Shown: positions 25,743-35,311, counted from the stretch's first letter. The stretch: 64,000 bases of DNA from Tumebacillus avium (GCF_002162355.1 NZ_CP021434.1:3402001-3466000), one strand, 5' to 3'. Notes: a model not told the origin generated them from the letters alone. Numbers and translations: made by a program.

Positions 25743-28700
25743 TTGTATCTGAAGCGAATAGAAGCCATCGGATTCAAGTCGTTCGCCGATCGAACGGAGC
25801 TTGAATTTGTTCCCGGCGTCACCGCCGTTGTTGGCCCTAACGGCAGCGGCAAGTCGAATGTCTCCGATGCGATCCGCTGGGTGCTCGGGGAACAGAGCGC
25901 CAAGAGCCTGCGCGGGGCAAAGATGGAAGATGTCATTTTTGCCGGTTCTGATACCCGCAAGCCGGTCAACTATTGCGAAGTGTCCCTGACGCTCGATAAC
26001 AGTCAGCACGAGCTCGACTTGGAATTTAACGAAGTGGTGATCACGCGGCGCGTCTACCGCTCGGGTGATTCTGAATATATGATCAACAAGCAGTCTTGCC
26101 GCCTCAAGGACATCACCGAACTGTTCATGGACACGGGGCTTGGCAAAGAGGCTTATTCGGTGATTGGACAAGGCCGGATTGACGAGATCTTGTCCAACAA
26201 ATCGGAAGACCGCCGCGCCATCTTTGAAGAGGCGGCCGGCATCGTCAAATACAAAAGCCGCAAGAAAGAAGCGGAGAAGAAGCTCGATGAGACAACCGCC
26301 AACCTGATTCGCATCGGCGACGTGATCGGCGAGTTGGAAGTGCAGATCGAGCCGATGGCGGAGCAGGCGGAAGTGGCGCAGAAAGCCAAAGAGTTCAAAA
26401 AGCAGCTCGAACGCTACGAAGTCGCGCTCTACGTCCACGAGATCGAAGACTTGCATGGCAAATGGACGCAAGGCACCACCGACGGCAAGGAGCTGGAAGC
26501 GGAGCACTTGCACCAGTCTGCCCTCGTCAGCAAGCAGGAAGCCGACTACGAGAAGATTCGCTGGGAACTGAACCGGCTGGAAGAAGATCTTGAAAAGGCG
26601 CAGGCTGCGCTGGTCGACGTCGTGCAAGAGTTCGAAAAGGCGGAAGGCCGCCGCGAAGTTTTGCTGGAGCGCGAACGCAACCTGCTCGTCACGATCGGCG
26701 ATATCGAAAACACGCTGAACAAACTCCAGCGCGAGCAGGAGACGACCCGCGAACTGCACACGGCAGAATCGGAAAAAGCGGCCGGGCTCTCGGCCACGAT
26801 CCAGTCCCTGCGCCGCGAGCTGGAGCAGAAGCTCAACCTCGCCAAAGGCATCCTCGACAAAGTCGGCAGCGAAAACGAAGTGGAACGCCTGAAAAGCGAC
26901 CTGATCGAACGCTTGAACGACAGCGCTTCCAAGCGCAACGAGCTCAAGAACATCGACCAGACGCTGGAAGGCCTCGAACGCCGCATCCTCCGCCAGAGCG
27001 AAGAGGAAACAGAGCTGAAATGCCGCGTGCAAGCGTTCCGCGAGACGATGTCTGACGTGCAGAAGGCGCGGCAAGAAGAAGCGTCGCAGGAGACGGTCAC
27101 CACACAGCGCGTGCAGACCCTGCGCACCAAGATCCAGAACGAGTCGCAAGATCAGGAAAAGCGCACGAACATCCTGCGCACCTGGCAGACCGAACATGCG
27201 TCCGCCCGTTCGCGCTATGAGTTGCTGCGCGACATGGAGTCGCAGTACGGGGGCTACCAGGTCGGCGTGCGCAACATCCTCCAAGCCGCGCAAAAAGGCC
27301 GTGTGAACGGCATTAACGGCGCGGTGGCCGAGCTGATGCAAGTGCCGCGCGAGCTGGAGCAGGCGATGGAGACGGCGCTGGGCGGCGCGATGCAAAACGT
27401 CGTTGTCGACAATGAAAAAGCCGGCCGGGATGCCATCCACTTCCTCAAGCAGTCGGGCGGCGGACGGGCGACGTTCATGCCGCGCGACGTGATGAAAGGC
27501 CGCAACCTCGGCCGCTCTGAGCGCATGGCGGTGGAAGGGCACAGCGGCTATGTCGGCATCGCCTCCGAACTGGTCTCCACCGACGCCAAGTACCAAAACA
27601 TCGTCGACAACCTGCTCGGCTCCGTTGTCGTCGCCAAGACGATCGCCGACGCCAACGCCTTGGCGCGCCTCTTGCAGTACCGCGTGCGCATCGTCACGCT
27701 TGACGGCGATGTCGTCAACCCGGGCGGTTCGATGAGCGGGGGTTCTGTACAGAAAAAAGGCACGTCGCTGCTCGGCCGAACCCGCGAGATCGAAGAGATG
27801 GAAGAAAAAATTGCGGCGATGGAGAAAAAGATTGCTGACGCCGAGACTGTATTCCGTCAAAAAGAGCAAGAATTGGTAACAGCCAAAGCTGAGCTGAACA
27901 AGCTGACCGGACTGGTCGATACGCACCGCGACACGCTGTACCGCCAGGATTCTCAGCTCCGCGAGCTGAACATCCAGCAAGGCGGCGTCGAAGAGCGCCT
28001 CGAACTCGTCCTGCTCGAGCTTGAACAATATCGTTTGGAAGCGAAAGACAACAAAAACAAAAAAGAACAGGTGCAGGCCGAACTGCTCCGCTTAGACAGC
28101 GAAGTGGCCGCCCTGCAGCAGACGGTCGATGAGAAGCAGCATGCGATGAAAGAACAGCAGTCGGCGATGAACGACGCCAACGAGGAAGTGACCGAGTTCA
28201 AAGTCCGCCTCGCCTCGATCGAACAGGAGCACCAAGGGGTGCTGGCCAACGTCGAACGCCTGCAAGGCCGCCTGAACGAACTGCAAGCAGAAGCAACAGG
28301 CAAAGACGCCGAACTGACCGAGGCCGGCCTGCGCTTGCAAGAGATCAAAAAAGAGCTGGAGAACGCCGTATCCCTGCTCAACAACTTCGAAGGCCACCGC
28401 CGGGAAGCGGAAGCCAAGCTCGACGTTCTGCGCCAGACCAGACAGGATCTGTCCGGCAAAGCGGGCGCGCTGGAGCAGCAGTTGCGCGAAGCCCGCATCG
28501 TGCAAAAAGCGATCGAGCAGAAGGTGCACACCAACGAAGTCAAAGTCAACCGCCTCGACGTGGAGCTGAACAATGCGCTGACCAAGCTCGCCGAAGAGTA
28601 CCACATCTCCTACGAGCTGGCCAAAGAGCGCTATCCGCTGCCCGAAGAGATCGAAGCGACGAGACAGCGCGTGCGTGCTTTGCGCCGCGAGATCGAAAGC

Positions 28701-29315
28701 TTAGGCGATGTAAACTTCGGCGCGATCGAAGAGCATGCCCGGATGCAGGAGCGTTTAGGCTTCCTGACCGAGCAGCGCGACGACCTCGTCAAAGCGGTGG
28801 AGCAGTTGTATGAAGTGATCGGTGAAATCAACGCCGAGATGTCCAAACGCTTCCAGGAGACGTTCGATGCGATCCGGATTCATTTTGTCGATGTATTCGT
28901 CGCGCTCTTTGGCGGCGGGCGGGCCGATCTGACCCTGACCGACCCGGAGTCGATGCTGACCACCGGCATCGAAGTGCTGGCCCAGCCGCCGGGCAAGAAA
29001 TTGCAAAATTTAAACCTGCTCTCCGGCGGCGAGCGGGCGTTGACCGCACTGGCTCTGCTCTTTGCGATCCTGCGCGTCAAACCGGTGCCGTTCTGCGTGC
29101 TCGACGAAGTCGAAGCGGCGCTTGACGATGCCAACGTGGCGCGGTACTCCCAGTACCTGCGCGAGTTTTCCAAACAGACGCAGTTTATCGTCATCACCCA
29201 CCGCAAAGGCACCATGGAAGGCGCAGACGTCCTCTATGGCATCACGATGCAGGAATCGGGCATTTCCAAAGTCGTCTCCGTGCGCCTGATGGAAAATGAG
29301 ATCGAAGCCGTTTAA
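25743..29315 (+). CDS. smc: Chromosome partition ATPase SMC
   Basis: An 1190-aa condensin subunit. The N-terminal head carries Walker A GPNGSGKSN (about 32-40). Two long coiled coils flank a hinge at about 510-640 (QYGGYQVGVRNIL ... GGSMSGGS). The C-terminal head has the signature LSGGERALTALALLFAIL and Walker B VLDEVEAALDD. TTG start after GGAGGGGAAAAGGG, matching the MYLKRIEAIGFKSF N-terminus of homologues. It is followed by ftsY. Confidence 0.97.
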   Translation: MYLKRIEAIGFKSFADRTELEFVPGVTAVVGPNGSGKSNVSDAIRWVLGEQSAKSLRGAKMEDVIFAGSDTRKPVNYCEVSLTLDNSQHELDLEFNEVVITRRVYRSGDSEYMINKQSCRLKDITELFMDTGLGKEAYSVIGQGRIDEILSNKSEDRRAIFEEAAGIVKYKSRKKEAEKKLDETTANLIRIGDVIGELEVQIEPMAEQAEVAQKAKEFKKQLERYEVALYVHEIEDLHGKWTQGTTDGKELEAEHLHQSALVSKQEADYEKIRWELNRLEEDLEKAQAALVDVVQEFEKAEGRREVLLERERNLLVTIGDIENTLNKLQREQETTRELHTAESEKAAGLSATIQSLRRELEQKLNLAKGILDKVGSENEVERLKSDLIERLNDSASKRNELKNIDQTLEGLERRILRQSEEETELKCRVQAFRETMSDVQKARQEEASQETVTTQRVQTLRTKIQNESQDQEKRTNILRTWQTEHASARSRYELLRDMESQYGGYQVGVRNILQAAQKGRVNGINGAVAELMQVPRELEQAMETALGGAMQNVVVDNEKAGRDAIHFLKQSGGGRATFMPRDVMKGRNLGRSERMAVEGHSGYVGIASELVSTDAKYQNIVDNLLGSVVVAKTIADANALARLLQYRVRIVTLDGDVVNPGGSMSGGSVQKKGTSLLGRTREIEEMEEKIAAMEKKIADAETVFRQKEQELVTAKAELNKLTGLVDTHRDTLYRQDSQLRELNIQQGGVEERLELVLLELEQYRLEAKDNKNKKEQVQAELLRLDSEVAALQQTVDEKQHAMKEQQSAMNDANEEVTEFKVRLASIEQEHQGVLANVERLQGRLNELQAEATGKDAELTEAGLRLQEIKKELENAVSLLNNFEGHRREAEAKLDVLRQTRQDLSGKAGALEQQLREARIVQKAIEQKVHTNEVKVNRLDVELNNALTKLAEEYHISYELAKERYPLPEEIEATRQRVRALRREIESLGDVNFGAIEEHARMQERLGFLTEQRDDLVKAVEQLYEVIGEINAEMSKRFQETFDAIRIHFVDVFVALFGGGRADLTLTDPESMLTTGIEVLAQPPGKKLQNLNLLSGGERALTALALLFAILRVKPVPFCVLDEVEAALDDANVARYSQYLREFSKQTQFIVITHRKGTMEGADVLYGITMQESGISKVVSVRLMENEIEAV

Positions 29316-29357
29316 ACAGATAAGAAGCACAGCCGTTATCGAAGGAGTTGTTCCGAC

Positions 29358-30293
29358 ATGGGATTTTTCAGCAAATTTAAAGAAGGCTTGACCAAAACGC
29401 GCGACGCGCTGATGGGCAAAGTCGAATCGCTCATCTCGTTTGGCCGCAAGATCGACGAGGAATTCTATGAAGAGCTGGAAGAAGCGCTGATCATGGCCGA
29501 CGTCGGCGTGAACACCGTCATGGATATCATGGACGAGTTGCGCTCGGAAGTGAAAAAACGCAAGCTTACCGAAGCTGAAGAGCTGCGTCCAGTCTTAAAA
29601 GATATCCTCATCCGCCTGATGGGCGAGCAGAACAACGAACTGAACAGGTCGCAGGAGGGCCTGACCATCTTCCTGTTTGTCGGCGTCAACGGCGTCGGCA
29701 AAACGACGACGATCGGCAAACTGGCCCACAAGTTCAAGTCGGAAGGCAAAAAAGTTGTCCTCGCAGCAGGCGACACCTTCCGTGCCGGCGCGATCGAGCA
29801 GCTCGAAGTGTGGGGCCAGCGCGCCGGTGTCGACGTGATCAAGCAGCAGGCCGGTTCCGACCCGGCTGCCGTCATCTACGACGGCATTCAGGCGGCGCGC
29901 GCGCGCAAAGCGGACGTGCTGCTCTGCGACACGGCAGGCCGCCTGCAGAACAAGACCAACCTGATGGAAGAGCTGAACAAAGTCTACCGCGTCATCAAGC
30001 GCGAAGTGCCGGATGCGCCGCATGAGACCTTGCTCGTGCTCGACGCGACGACCGGCCAGAACGCTCTGCAGCAGGCCAAGCTGTTCGGCGAGTCGACCGG
30101 CGTGACCGGCCTCGTCCTGACCAAGCTCGACGGGACCGCAAAAGGCGGCATCGTCATCGCGATCCGCAAAGAGCTGTCCATCCCGGTCAAACTGGTAGGA
30201 CTTGGCGAAAAGATGGACGATCTGATGCCGTTTGAAGCGCAGGATTTCATCGACGCGCTGTTCGCCAAGGGCGACGAAAAGCCGCAAGAGTAA
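29358..30293 (+). CDS. ftsY: Signal recognition particle receptor FtsY
   Basis: A 311-aa SRP GTPase at the membrane. The helical N domain (1-95) is followed by the G domain with G1 GVNGVGKTTTIGKLA (about 112), DTAGR, TKLDGTAKGG and the closing GLGEKMDDLMPF. The long acidic A domain of enteric FtsY is absent, as usual in Bacillota. ATG follows GAAGGAG. Confidence 0.97.
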   Translation: MGFFSKFKEGLTKTRDALMGKVESLISFGRKIDEEFYEELEEALIMADVGVNTVMDIMDELRSEVKKRKLTEAEELRPVLKDILIRLMGEQNNELNRSQEGLTIFLFVGVNGVGKTTTIGKLAHKFKSEGKKVVLAAGDTFRAGAIEQLEVWGQRAGVDVIKQQAGSDPAAVIYDGIQAARARKADVLLCDTAGRLQNKTNLMEELNKVYRVIKREVPDAPHETLLVLDATTGQNALQQAKLFGESTGVTGLVLTKLDGTAKGGIVIAIRKELSIPVKLVGLGEKMDDLMPFEAQDFIDALFAKGDEKPQE

Positions 30294-30310
30294 GATTTTT
30301 TGCAAGACAG

Positions 30311-30339
30311 TTGACAAGCCGTTGTCTTTTCAGTAATAT
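30311..30339 (+). promoter_or_regulatory. Promoter for ylxM-ffh
   Basis: TTGACA (30311-30316), 17-base spacer, TAATAT (30334-30339), near consensus, between ftsY and ylxM. Confidence 0.8.
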
Positions 30340-30384
30340 ATCGTCTGTAAAGGTTCTCGACTTGACAGGCAGGGGGTGTCTCAT

Positions 30385-30717
30385 CTGTTAGAAAAGACCA
30401 CCCAGATGAACCTGTTGTATGACTTTTACGGTGTTATGCTCACCGAAAAGCAACGGCAATTTGTCGAACTGTATTACTTGGACGATCTGTCGCTTGCTGA
30501 GATCGCCGAGCAATTTGAGATCAGCCGTCAAGCGGTTCATGATAACCTCAAGCGCGCAGGCGCGCAGCTGCTCGATTACGAGGACAAGCTGCGCCTTGTC
30601 GAGCGTTTTCTGCACCGTATGGAGACTCGGCAGCAGGTCCTCGATCTGCTGGAAGATCTGCCGGAGGAGAAGTTGGCACAGCTGGAACTGCTCCTCGATG
30701 AACTGATCGCAGAATAA
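30385..30717 (+). CDS. ylxM: YlxM family DNA-binding protein, probable CTG start
   Basis: A 110-aa helix-turn-helix protein that precedes ffh in many Bacillota and is thought to assist SRP. The HTH is [22 protein letters not shown] (about 38-59). Homologues begin MLEKTT; here that maps to CTG TTA GAA AAG at 30385, eight bases after AGGGGG (30371-30376). An in-frame GTG at 30376 would overlap that ribosome site and has no other. CTG is therefore the best-supported start, though unusual. Confidence 0.85.
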   Translation: MLEKTTQMNLLYDFYGVMLTEKQRQFVELYYLDDLSLAEIAEQFEISRQAVHDNLKRAGAQLLDYEDKLRLVERFLHRMETRQQVLDLLEDLPEEKLAQLELLLDELIAE

Positions 30718-30729
30718 AGGAGGATGGCC

Positions 30730-32085
30730 ATGGTCTTCGAAGGATTAGCGAACCGATTGCAGGACACCTTTAACCGCCTGCGCGGCAAAGGGAAGCTGGG
30801 CGAATCGGACGTCAAAGAAGCCATGCGGGAAGTGCGGCTGGCCCTGCTCGAAGCTGACGTCAACTTTAAAGTCGTCAAAGACTTTGTTGAAAAGGTGCGC
30901 GAGCGTGCAGTCGGACAGGAAGTCCTGCAGAGCCTGACTCCGGGTCAACATGTCATCAAGATCGTCAACGAAGAATTGACTGCCCTGATGGGAGGCGAGC
31001 AGGCCAAGCTCGCCGTCACCAAGCCGCCCACCGTCATCATGATGGTTGGTCTGCAAGGTGCGGGTAAGACCACCCATGTCGGCAAGTTGGCGCGACTTCT
31101 GCAAAAAGAGCGCAAAAAGCCGCTGCTCGTCGCCGGTGACATCTACCGTCCGGCCGCGATCAAGCAGCTGCAGGTGCTGGGCGAACAGCTCGATGCTGAG
31201 GTCTTCTCCCTGGGCGATCAAGTATCGCCGGTGGAGATCGCCAAACAAGCTTTGCACCATGCGACGATTCACGGCCATGACTATGTGCTGATCGACACCG
31301 CCGGCCGCCTGCACATCGACGAACAGTTGATGGACGAGCTCCAGCGGGTCAAAAGCGAAGTCAACCCTGACGAGATTCTGCTTGTGGTCGACGCGATGAC
31401 CGGGCAAGACGCGGTCAATGTCGCACAGAGCTTCCACAGCCAGCTCGCCGTCACCGGCGCGATCCTCACCAAGCTCGACGGCGATACCCGCGGCGGTGCT
31501 GCATTGTCCATCCGGGCGGTGACCGGCATCCCGATCAAATATGCGGGCATCGGCGAGAAGATCGACGCGATCGAACCGTTCCATCCCGACCGGATGGCGT
31601 CTCGAATCCTCGGTATGGGCGACGTGCTCACCTTGATCGAAAAGGCTCAGGCCAACATCGACAAGGACAAGGCGATGGAGATGGAGCGCAAACTGCGCAA
31701 TGCAGACTTTACGCTCGATGACTTCCTCGATCAACTGCAACAGGTCAAGCAACTGGGGCCGCTGGATCAACTGCTTGGGATGATGCCTGGCATGAACAAG
31801 GCGATGAAGGGTCTGCAAAACGCCAACGTGGACGAAAAGCAGATCGGCCGTGTCGAAGCGATCATTCGCTCGATGACACCGATCGAACGCATCGAACCGA
31901 AGGTGATCGACTCCTCGCGCCGCAAGCGCATCGCCAAAGGCAGCGGGACCACCGTTCAGGATGTCAACCGCCTGCTCAAGCAGTTCGAAGAGATGCAGAA
32001 GATGATGAAACAGTTCTCCGGAATGGCCAAGAAGATGAAAAAAGGGAAAAAGGGCAAAGGCTTCCCGAAGCTTCCTTTTATGTAA
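30730..32085 (+). CDS. ffh: Signal recognition particle protein Ffh
   Basis: A 451-aa GTPase that binds signal peptides and the SRP RNA. N and G domains (to about 295) carry GLQGAGKTTHVGKLA, DTAGR and TKLDGDTRGGAA. The Met-rich M domain follows, with the SRP-RNA-binding segment RRKRIAKGSGTTVQDVNRLLKQF and a basic tail. ATG at 30730 lies six bases after AAAGGAGG; the ATG at 30724 abuts that site. Confidence 0.97.
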   Translation: MVFEGLANRLQDTFNRLRGKGKLGESDVKEAMREVRLALLEADVNFKVVKDFVEKVRERAVGQEVLQSLTPGQHVIKIVNEELTALMGGEQAKLAVTKPPTVIMMVGLQGAGKTTHVGKLARLLQKERKKPLLVAGDIYRPAAIKQLQVLGEQLDAEVFSLGDQVSPVEIAKQALHHATIHGHDYVLIDTAGRLHIDEQLMDELQRVKSEVNPDEILLVVDAMTGQDAVNVAQSFHSQLAVTGAILTKLDGDTRGGAALSIRAVTGIPIKYAGIGEKIDAIEPFHPDRMASRILGMGDVLTLIEKAQANIDKDKAMEMERKLRNADFTLDDFLDQLQQVKQLGPLDQLLGMMPGMNKAMKGLQNANVDEKQIGRVEAIIRSMTPIERIEPKVIDSSRRKRIAKGSGTTVQDVNRLLKQFEEMQKMMKQFSGMAKKMKKGKKGKGFPKLPFM

Positions 32086-32177
32086 TCGCTGATTTCTCAC
32101 CCAAAAGGTAAATCTTTTCGTTCCATCGGAACGAGATTTATGATAAGATATGATTTTGTGATGGAGGTGAAATAACA

Positions 32178-32450
32178 ATGGCAGTTAAGATTCGTTTGAA
32201 GCGTATGGGTCAAAAGAAAGCTCCGTTCTACCGTGTAGTCGTAGCTGATTCCCGCTCTCCGCGCGATGGTCGTTTCATCGAGGAGATCGGTACCTATAAC
32301 CCGGTAACTCAACCGGCTCAAATCAACATCGACGAAGAGAAGGCTATCAAGTGGCTGAACGACGGTGCACAACCGTCCGACACCGTGAAGAACCTCTTCT
32401 CGAAAACCGGCATCCTCAAGAAAGTCCACGAAGCTAAAACTGGCAAGTAA
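32178..32450 (+). CDS. rpsP: 30S ribosomal protein S16
   Basis: A 90-aa small-subunit protein. [26 protein letters not shown] is the canonical N-terminus (first part shown), followed by GTYNP and a basic tail. ATG after ATGGAGGTGA. It begins the rpsP-khpA-ylqD-rimM-trmD group. Confidence 0.97.
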   Translation: MAVKIRLKRMGQKKAPFYRVVVADSRSPRDGRFIEEIGTYNPVTQPAQINIDEEKAIKWLNDGAQPSDTVKNLFSKTGILKKVHEAKTGK

Positions 32451-32476
32451 TCTCTCTTCCCAGGGAGGAATTTGCT

Positions 32477-32704
32477 ATGAAGCAATTGGTCGAAACGATC
32501 GCCAAAGCACTTGTGGATCACCCGGAGGAAGTACGGGTCAATGAGATTGTGACCGAAAAGGCAATCGTGTTTGAATTATCGGTAGCCCCATCTGATATGG
32601 GGAAGATTATCGGCAAACAAGGACGGGTTGCAAAGTCGCTCCGCACTGTGGTGTCGGCTGCAGCTTTGCAAGAGCAAAAACGTGTCACGATTGAAATTGT
32701 GTAA
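32477..32704 (+). CDS. khpA: KH-domain RNA-binding protein KhpA (YlqC)
   Basis: A 75-aa single KH domain with the GKIIGKQGRVAKSLR loop at about 43-57 contacting RNA. KhpA partners KhpB/Jag to bind many transcripts and influence cell division and elongation. ATG lies nine bases after GGGAGGA. Always next to rpsP in this phylum. Confidence 0.94.
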   Translation: MKQLVETIAKALVDHPEEVRVNEIVTEKAIVFELSVAPSDMGKIIGKQGRVAKSLRTVVSAAALQEQKRVTIEIV

Positions 32705-32708
32705 ACAA

Positions 32709-32742
32709 AAGGCTGGGAGGCTCATGACTCCCAGCCTTTTTG
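32709..32742 (+). terminator. Terminator after khpA
   Basis: AAGGCTGGGAG / CTCCCAGCCTT, an 11-bp perfect stem, then T run. Confidence 0.85.
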
Positions 32743-32751
32743 TGGTATAAT
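32743..32751 (+). promoter_or_regulatory. Extended -10 promoter for ylqD-rimM-trmD
   Basis: TGGTATAAT immediately after the khpA terminator; no clear -35. It would restart transcription for ylqD, rimM and trmD. Confidence 0.5.
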
Positions 32752-32782
32752 ACCTGTAAATCACAAAGGAGTGTGAATTAAC

Positions 32783-33202
32783 GTGTTAAACCTGAGAGTT
32801 CCCGTACAAGTAAAAATTATTCTGACTGAAGATACAAAAGCTCAAATCACCGGCGAGATCAACCAAGCGATCCAAGGCATCCAGCGCGAACTGGATCAAA
32901 TCGATTTCCAATCCCGCAAAGCGCTGCAAGACGCTGAGAAAAACGGCCCGCAGGCGATGAACGCGGTACAAGGCCGCATCAACCAGGAAGTGGGCATGCG
33001 CATGGAACGCCGTGAGCAAATGATGCAGCAACTGGTGCAAATCCAGCAAAGCCCGATCGGCTCCGAGATCCCGGGCGGCCAGATCGACACGAACGTTGAA
33101 GTTCGCGTTGGCGACGTGTGGGAAGATGTGATCCACGGCACCGAAATCGTGCTGCGCGATGGCATGGTGGTAGAAATTCGTCGAGCAGGTGATCACGCTT
33201 GA
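32783..33202 (+). CDS. ylqD: YlqD family protein
   Basis: A 139-aa protein of unknown function conserved between khpA and rimM. A central helix rich in Gln and Glu (about 25-80; QREL, RREQMMQQLVQIQQ) is followed by a small beta region (GGQIDTNVEVRVGDVWED). GTG start after AAAGGAGTG. Its stop overlaps the rimM TTG. Confidence 0.85.
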   Translation: MLNLRVPVQVKIILTEDTKAQITGEINQAIQGIQRELDQIDFQSRKALQDAEKNGPQAMNAVQGRINQEVGMRMERREQMMQQLVQIQQSPIGSEIPGGQIDTNVEVRVGDVWEDVIHGTEIVLRDGMVVEIRRAGDHA

Positions 33203-33726
33203 GTCAACAGAACATGATCCTCGTCGGACATCTGGTGAATACGCAAGGAGTGCGAGGAGAAGTTCGGGTGATCTCGCGTACCGACTTCGAAGATCAGCGC
33301 TTCCATATAGGGGCCAAGCTGTTTCTGGTGCATCCGAACCAGCCCAAACCGATTGAACTGACGATTGCGTCGACACGCAAGCACAAACAGTTCATTTTGC
33401 TGACCTTTGAAGGGCATCATGGTATCAACGATGTAGAAAAGTACAAAGGCGGAGAACTGAAGGTTTATGAAACCGAACTGATGGAGCTCCCTGAAAATAC
33501 ATACTACATCTATCAGTTGGTCGGCTGTGAAGTGGTGACAGACGAAGGTGTCGTGCTTGGCACGTTAAAAGAAGTGCTGCAGCCGGGGGCGAATGACGTG
33601 TATGTGGTCAAGCCGCCGAAGGGCAAAGACATCCTGCTGCCTGCGATCCCCGATTGCGTGCTCGATGTAGATGTGACGAACAAAAAGATTCTCGTGCACA
33701 TCATGCCGGGCTTGCTCGACGACTAA
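33199..33726 (+). CDS. rimM: Ribosome maturation factor RimM
   Basis: A 175-aa 30S maturation factor. N-terminal barrel ([18 protein letters not shown], about 8-25) and C-terminal PRC-barrel ([20 protein letters not shown] and [16 protein letters not shown], shown in part). TTG start overlapping ylqD. It binds S19 through the PRC part in known homologues. Confidence 0.96.
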   Translation: MSQQNMILVGHLVNTQGVRGEVRVISRTDFEDQRFHIGAKLFLVHPNQPKPIELTIASTRKHKQFILLTFEGHHGINDVEKYKGGELKVYETELMELPENTYYIYQLVGCEVVTDEGVVLGTLKEVLQPGANDVYVVKPPKGKDILLPAIPDCVLDVDVTNKKILVHIMPGLLDD

Positions 33727-33745
33727 CGCTGGAGGCGAATTTCAA

Positions 33746-34489
33746 GTGCGTATAGACATCGTGACCATCTTCCCTGAGATGTTCGAAGGCGTGGTTGGCA
33801 CCAGCATCATCGGCCGTGCCCGCGCGCAGGAGGCGGTGGAGATCAACCTGGTCGATTTTCGGGAGTACTCGGGCAACAAGCATCACACGGTCGACGACAC
33901 GCCATATGGCGGGGGCGGCGGGATGGTGCTGAAGCCGGAGCCGATTTTCGCAGCTGTGGAGTCCTTGCTGATGGAAGGCAAGCGTCCACGGGTGATCTTG
34001 ACCTGTCCGCAAGGGGAAGTCTACAGCCAGAACAAAGCATTGGAACTCGCGCAGGAAGAACATTTGATCATCGTCAGCGGCCACTACGAAGGATATGACG
34101 AGCGTATTCGCGAGCATCTGATCACCGACGAGATCTCGATCGGGGATTATGTGCTGACCGGCGGGGAACTGCCGGCGATGGTGATCGTCGATTCGATCGT
34201 GCGGCTGTTGCCGGGCGTTTTAGGCAATGATACATCTGCTGTTTTGGATTCCTTCCGCGAACCATTGCTGGAATACCCGCACTACACGCGTCCGGCCGAT
34301 TTCCGGGGCTGGAAGGTGCCGGACATCCTGATGTCGGGCCACCACGCCAACATCAGCGTCTGGCGGCGCAAAGAGTCGATCAGGCGGACGCTGCTCCGCC
34401 GTCCGGATCTGATGGCGCGCCTCAGTTTGAGCAAGCAGGATGAAAAGCTGCTCGCTGAAGTGAAGCGGGAAGAAGGCTTGGAATCATAA
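33746..34489 (+). CDS. trmD: tRNA (guanine-37-N1)-methyltransferase TrmD
   Basis: A 247-aa SPOUT-class enzyme that methylates G37 and prevents frameshifting. [12 protein letters not shown] at the start, the knot segments [20 protein letters not shown] and [16 protein letters not shown], and [11 protein letters not shown] near the end are all present. GTG start after GGAGGCG. A terminator follows, so rplS is not in this operon. Confidence 0.97.
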   Translation: MRIDIVTIFPEMFEGVVGTSIIGRARAQEAVEINLVDFREYSGNKHHTVDDTPYGGGGGMVLKPEPIFAAVESLLMEGKRPRVILTCPQGEVYSQNKALELAQEEHLIIVSGHYEGYDERIREHLITDEISIGDYVLTGGELPAMVIVDSIVRLLPGVLGNDTSAVLDSFREPLLEYPHYTRPADFRGWKVPDILMSGHHANISVWRRKESIRRTLLRRPDLMARLSLSKQDEKLLAEVKREEGLES

Positions 34490-34492
34490 TCG

Positions 34493-34526
34493 CAACCCTG
34501 CTCTTAGAAGAGCAGGGTTGTTTTTT
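34493..34526 (+). terminator. Terminator after trmD
   Basis: CAACCCTGCTCTT / AGAGCAGGGTTG stem with a very short loop, then six T. Confidence 0.88.
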
Positions 34527-34661
34527 GAAGCAAGCACAAGATTGGGGAAAACAAATGCGGATATTGTGTCGTTTTACTTGAAAATCCGCGTTGAAAGAAC
34601 TCGGTTCAGATGATAGGATTATACCTGTCGCCGCCGCTCTGAGCGGCTTCGAAAAAAGTTG

Positions 34662-34690
34662 TTGACGGCGAATGAGAGATGTGATATATT
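34662..34690 (+). promoter_or_regulatory. Promoter of the tRNA cluster
   Basis: TTGACG (34662-34667), 17-base spacer, TATATT (34685-34690), preceded by an A run that resembles the UP elements of stable-RNA promoters. Confidence 0.8.
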
Positions 34691-34721
34691 GAATCTCGTC
34701 GCTGATGCGGCAAACGCTCAT

Positions 34722-34796
34722 TGGGGAGTCGCCAAGCGGTAAGGCAACGGACTTTGACTCCGTCATGCGAAGGTTCGATCCCTTCCTCCCCAGCCA
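34722..34796 (+). tRNA. tRNA-Gln (UUG)
   Basis: 75 bases with encoded CCA. Acceptor TGGGGAG/CTCCCCA, anticodon loop CTTTGAC giving UUG, T-loop TTCGATC. Confidence 0.95.
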
Positions 34797-34799
34797 TCT

Positions 34800-34876
34800 G
34801 CCGAAGTGATGGAATTGGCATACGTGCGCGACTCAAAATCGTGATTTTGTGGGTTCGAGTCCCACCTTCGGCACCA
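34800..34876 (+). tRNA. tRNA-Leu (CAA), variable arm almost absent
   Basis: 77 bases with CCA. Acceptor GCCGAAG/CTTCGGC, Leu-type D-loop GGAATTGGCA, anticodon stem CGCGA/TCGTG with loop CTCAAAA giving CAA, T-arm GTGGG/CCCAC. Between the anticodon and T stems only ATTTT remains. Leu tRNAs normally carry a long variable arm and measure about 85 bases; the tRNA-Leu(UAA) in this cluster does. Confidence 0.85.
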
Positions 34877-34882
34877 CTTCAC

Positions 34883-34958
34883 GGGGGTATAGCTCAGTTG
34901 GTAGAGCACCTGCCTTGCAAGCAGGGGGTCAGCGGTTCGAATCCGCTTATCTCCACCA
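34883..34958 (+). tRNA. tRNA-Ala (UGC)
   Basis: 76 bases with CCA. Anticodon loop CTTGCAA giving UGC. Acceptor GGGGGTA/TATCTCC contains two G-U pairs. Confidence 0.95.
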
Positions 34959-34962
34959 TTGT

Positions 34963-35038
34963 TCCTCAATAGCTCAGTTGGTAGAGCGCCCGACTGTTAA
35001 TCGGATGGTCACAGGTTCGAGTCCTGTTTGAGGAGCCA
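34963..35038 (+). tRNA. tRNA-Asn (GUU)
   Basis: 76 bases with CCA. Acceptor TCCTCAA/TTGAGGA, anticodon loop CTGTTAA giving GUU. Confidence 0.95.
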
Positions 35039-35043
35039 GTAAC

Positions 35044-35119
35044 GCCTTTTTAGCTCAGTAGGTAGAGCGCATCCATGGTAAGGATGAGGTCATCGGTTCG
35101 ATTCCGGTAAAAGGCACCA
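35044..35119 (+). tRNA. tRNA-Thr (GGU)
   Basis: 76 bases with CCA. Anticodon stem CATCC/GGATG, loop ATGGTAA giving GGU. Confidence 0.95.
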
Positions 35120-35126
35120 TTTTCTT

Positions 35127-35203
35127 GGCTCGTTGGAGAAGCGGCTTAACTCACCGCCCTTTCAAGGCGGCATTCACGGGTTCGAATCCCGTACGAGTCA
35201 CCA
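35127..35203 (+). tRNA. tRNA-Glu (UUC)
   Basis: 77 bases with CCA. Anticodon stem CCGCC/GGCGG, loop CTTTCAA giving UUC. Acceptor GGCTCGT/ACGAGTC with one G-U. Confidence 0.93.
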
Positions 35204-35235
35204 TTTTCTTTACGCTACAATAAGATATCACGTAT

Positions 35236-35311
<76 letters not shown>

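Noticed and set aside
25725..28028. A 767-codon open frame antisense to smc
   Set aside because: It is a codon-bias shadow of the GC-rich smc coding strand: low-complexity Leu/Arg/His composition, no ribosome site, and smc is certain.
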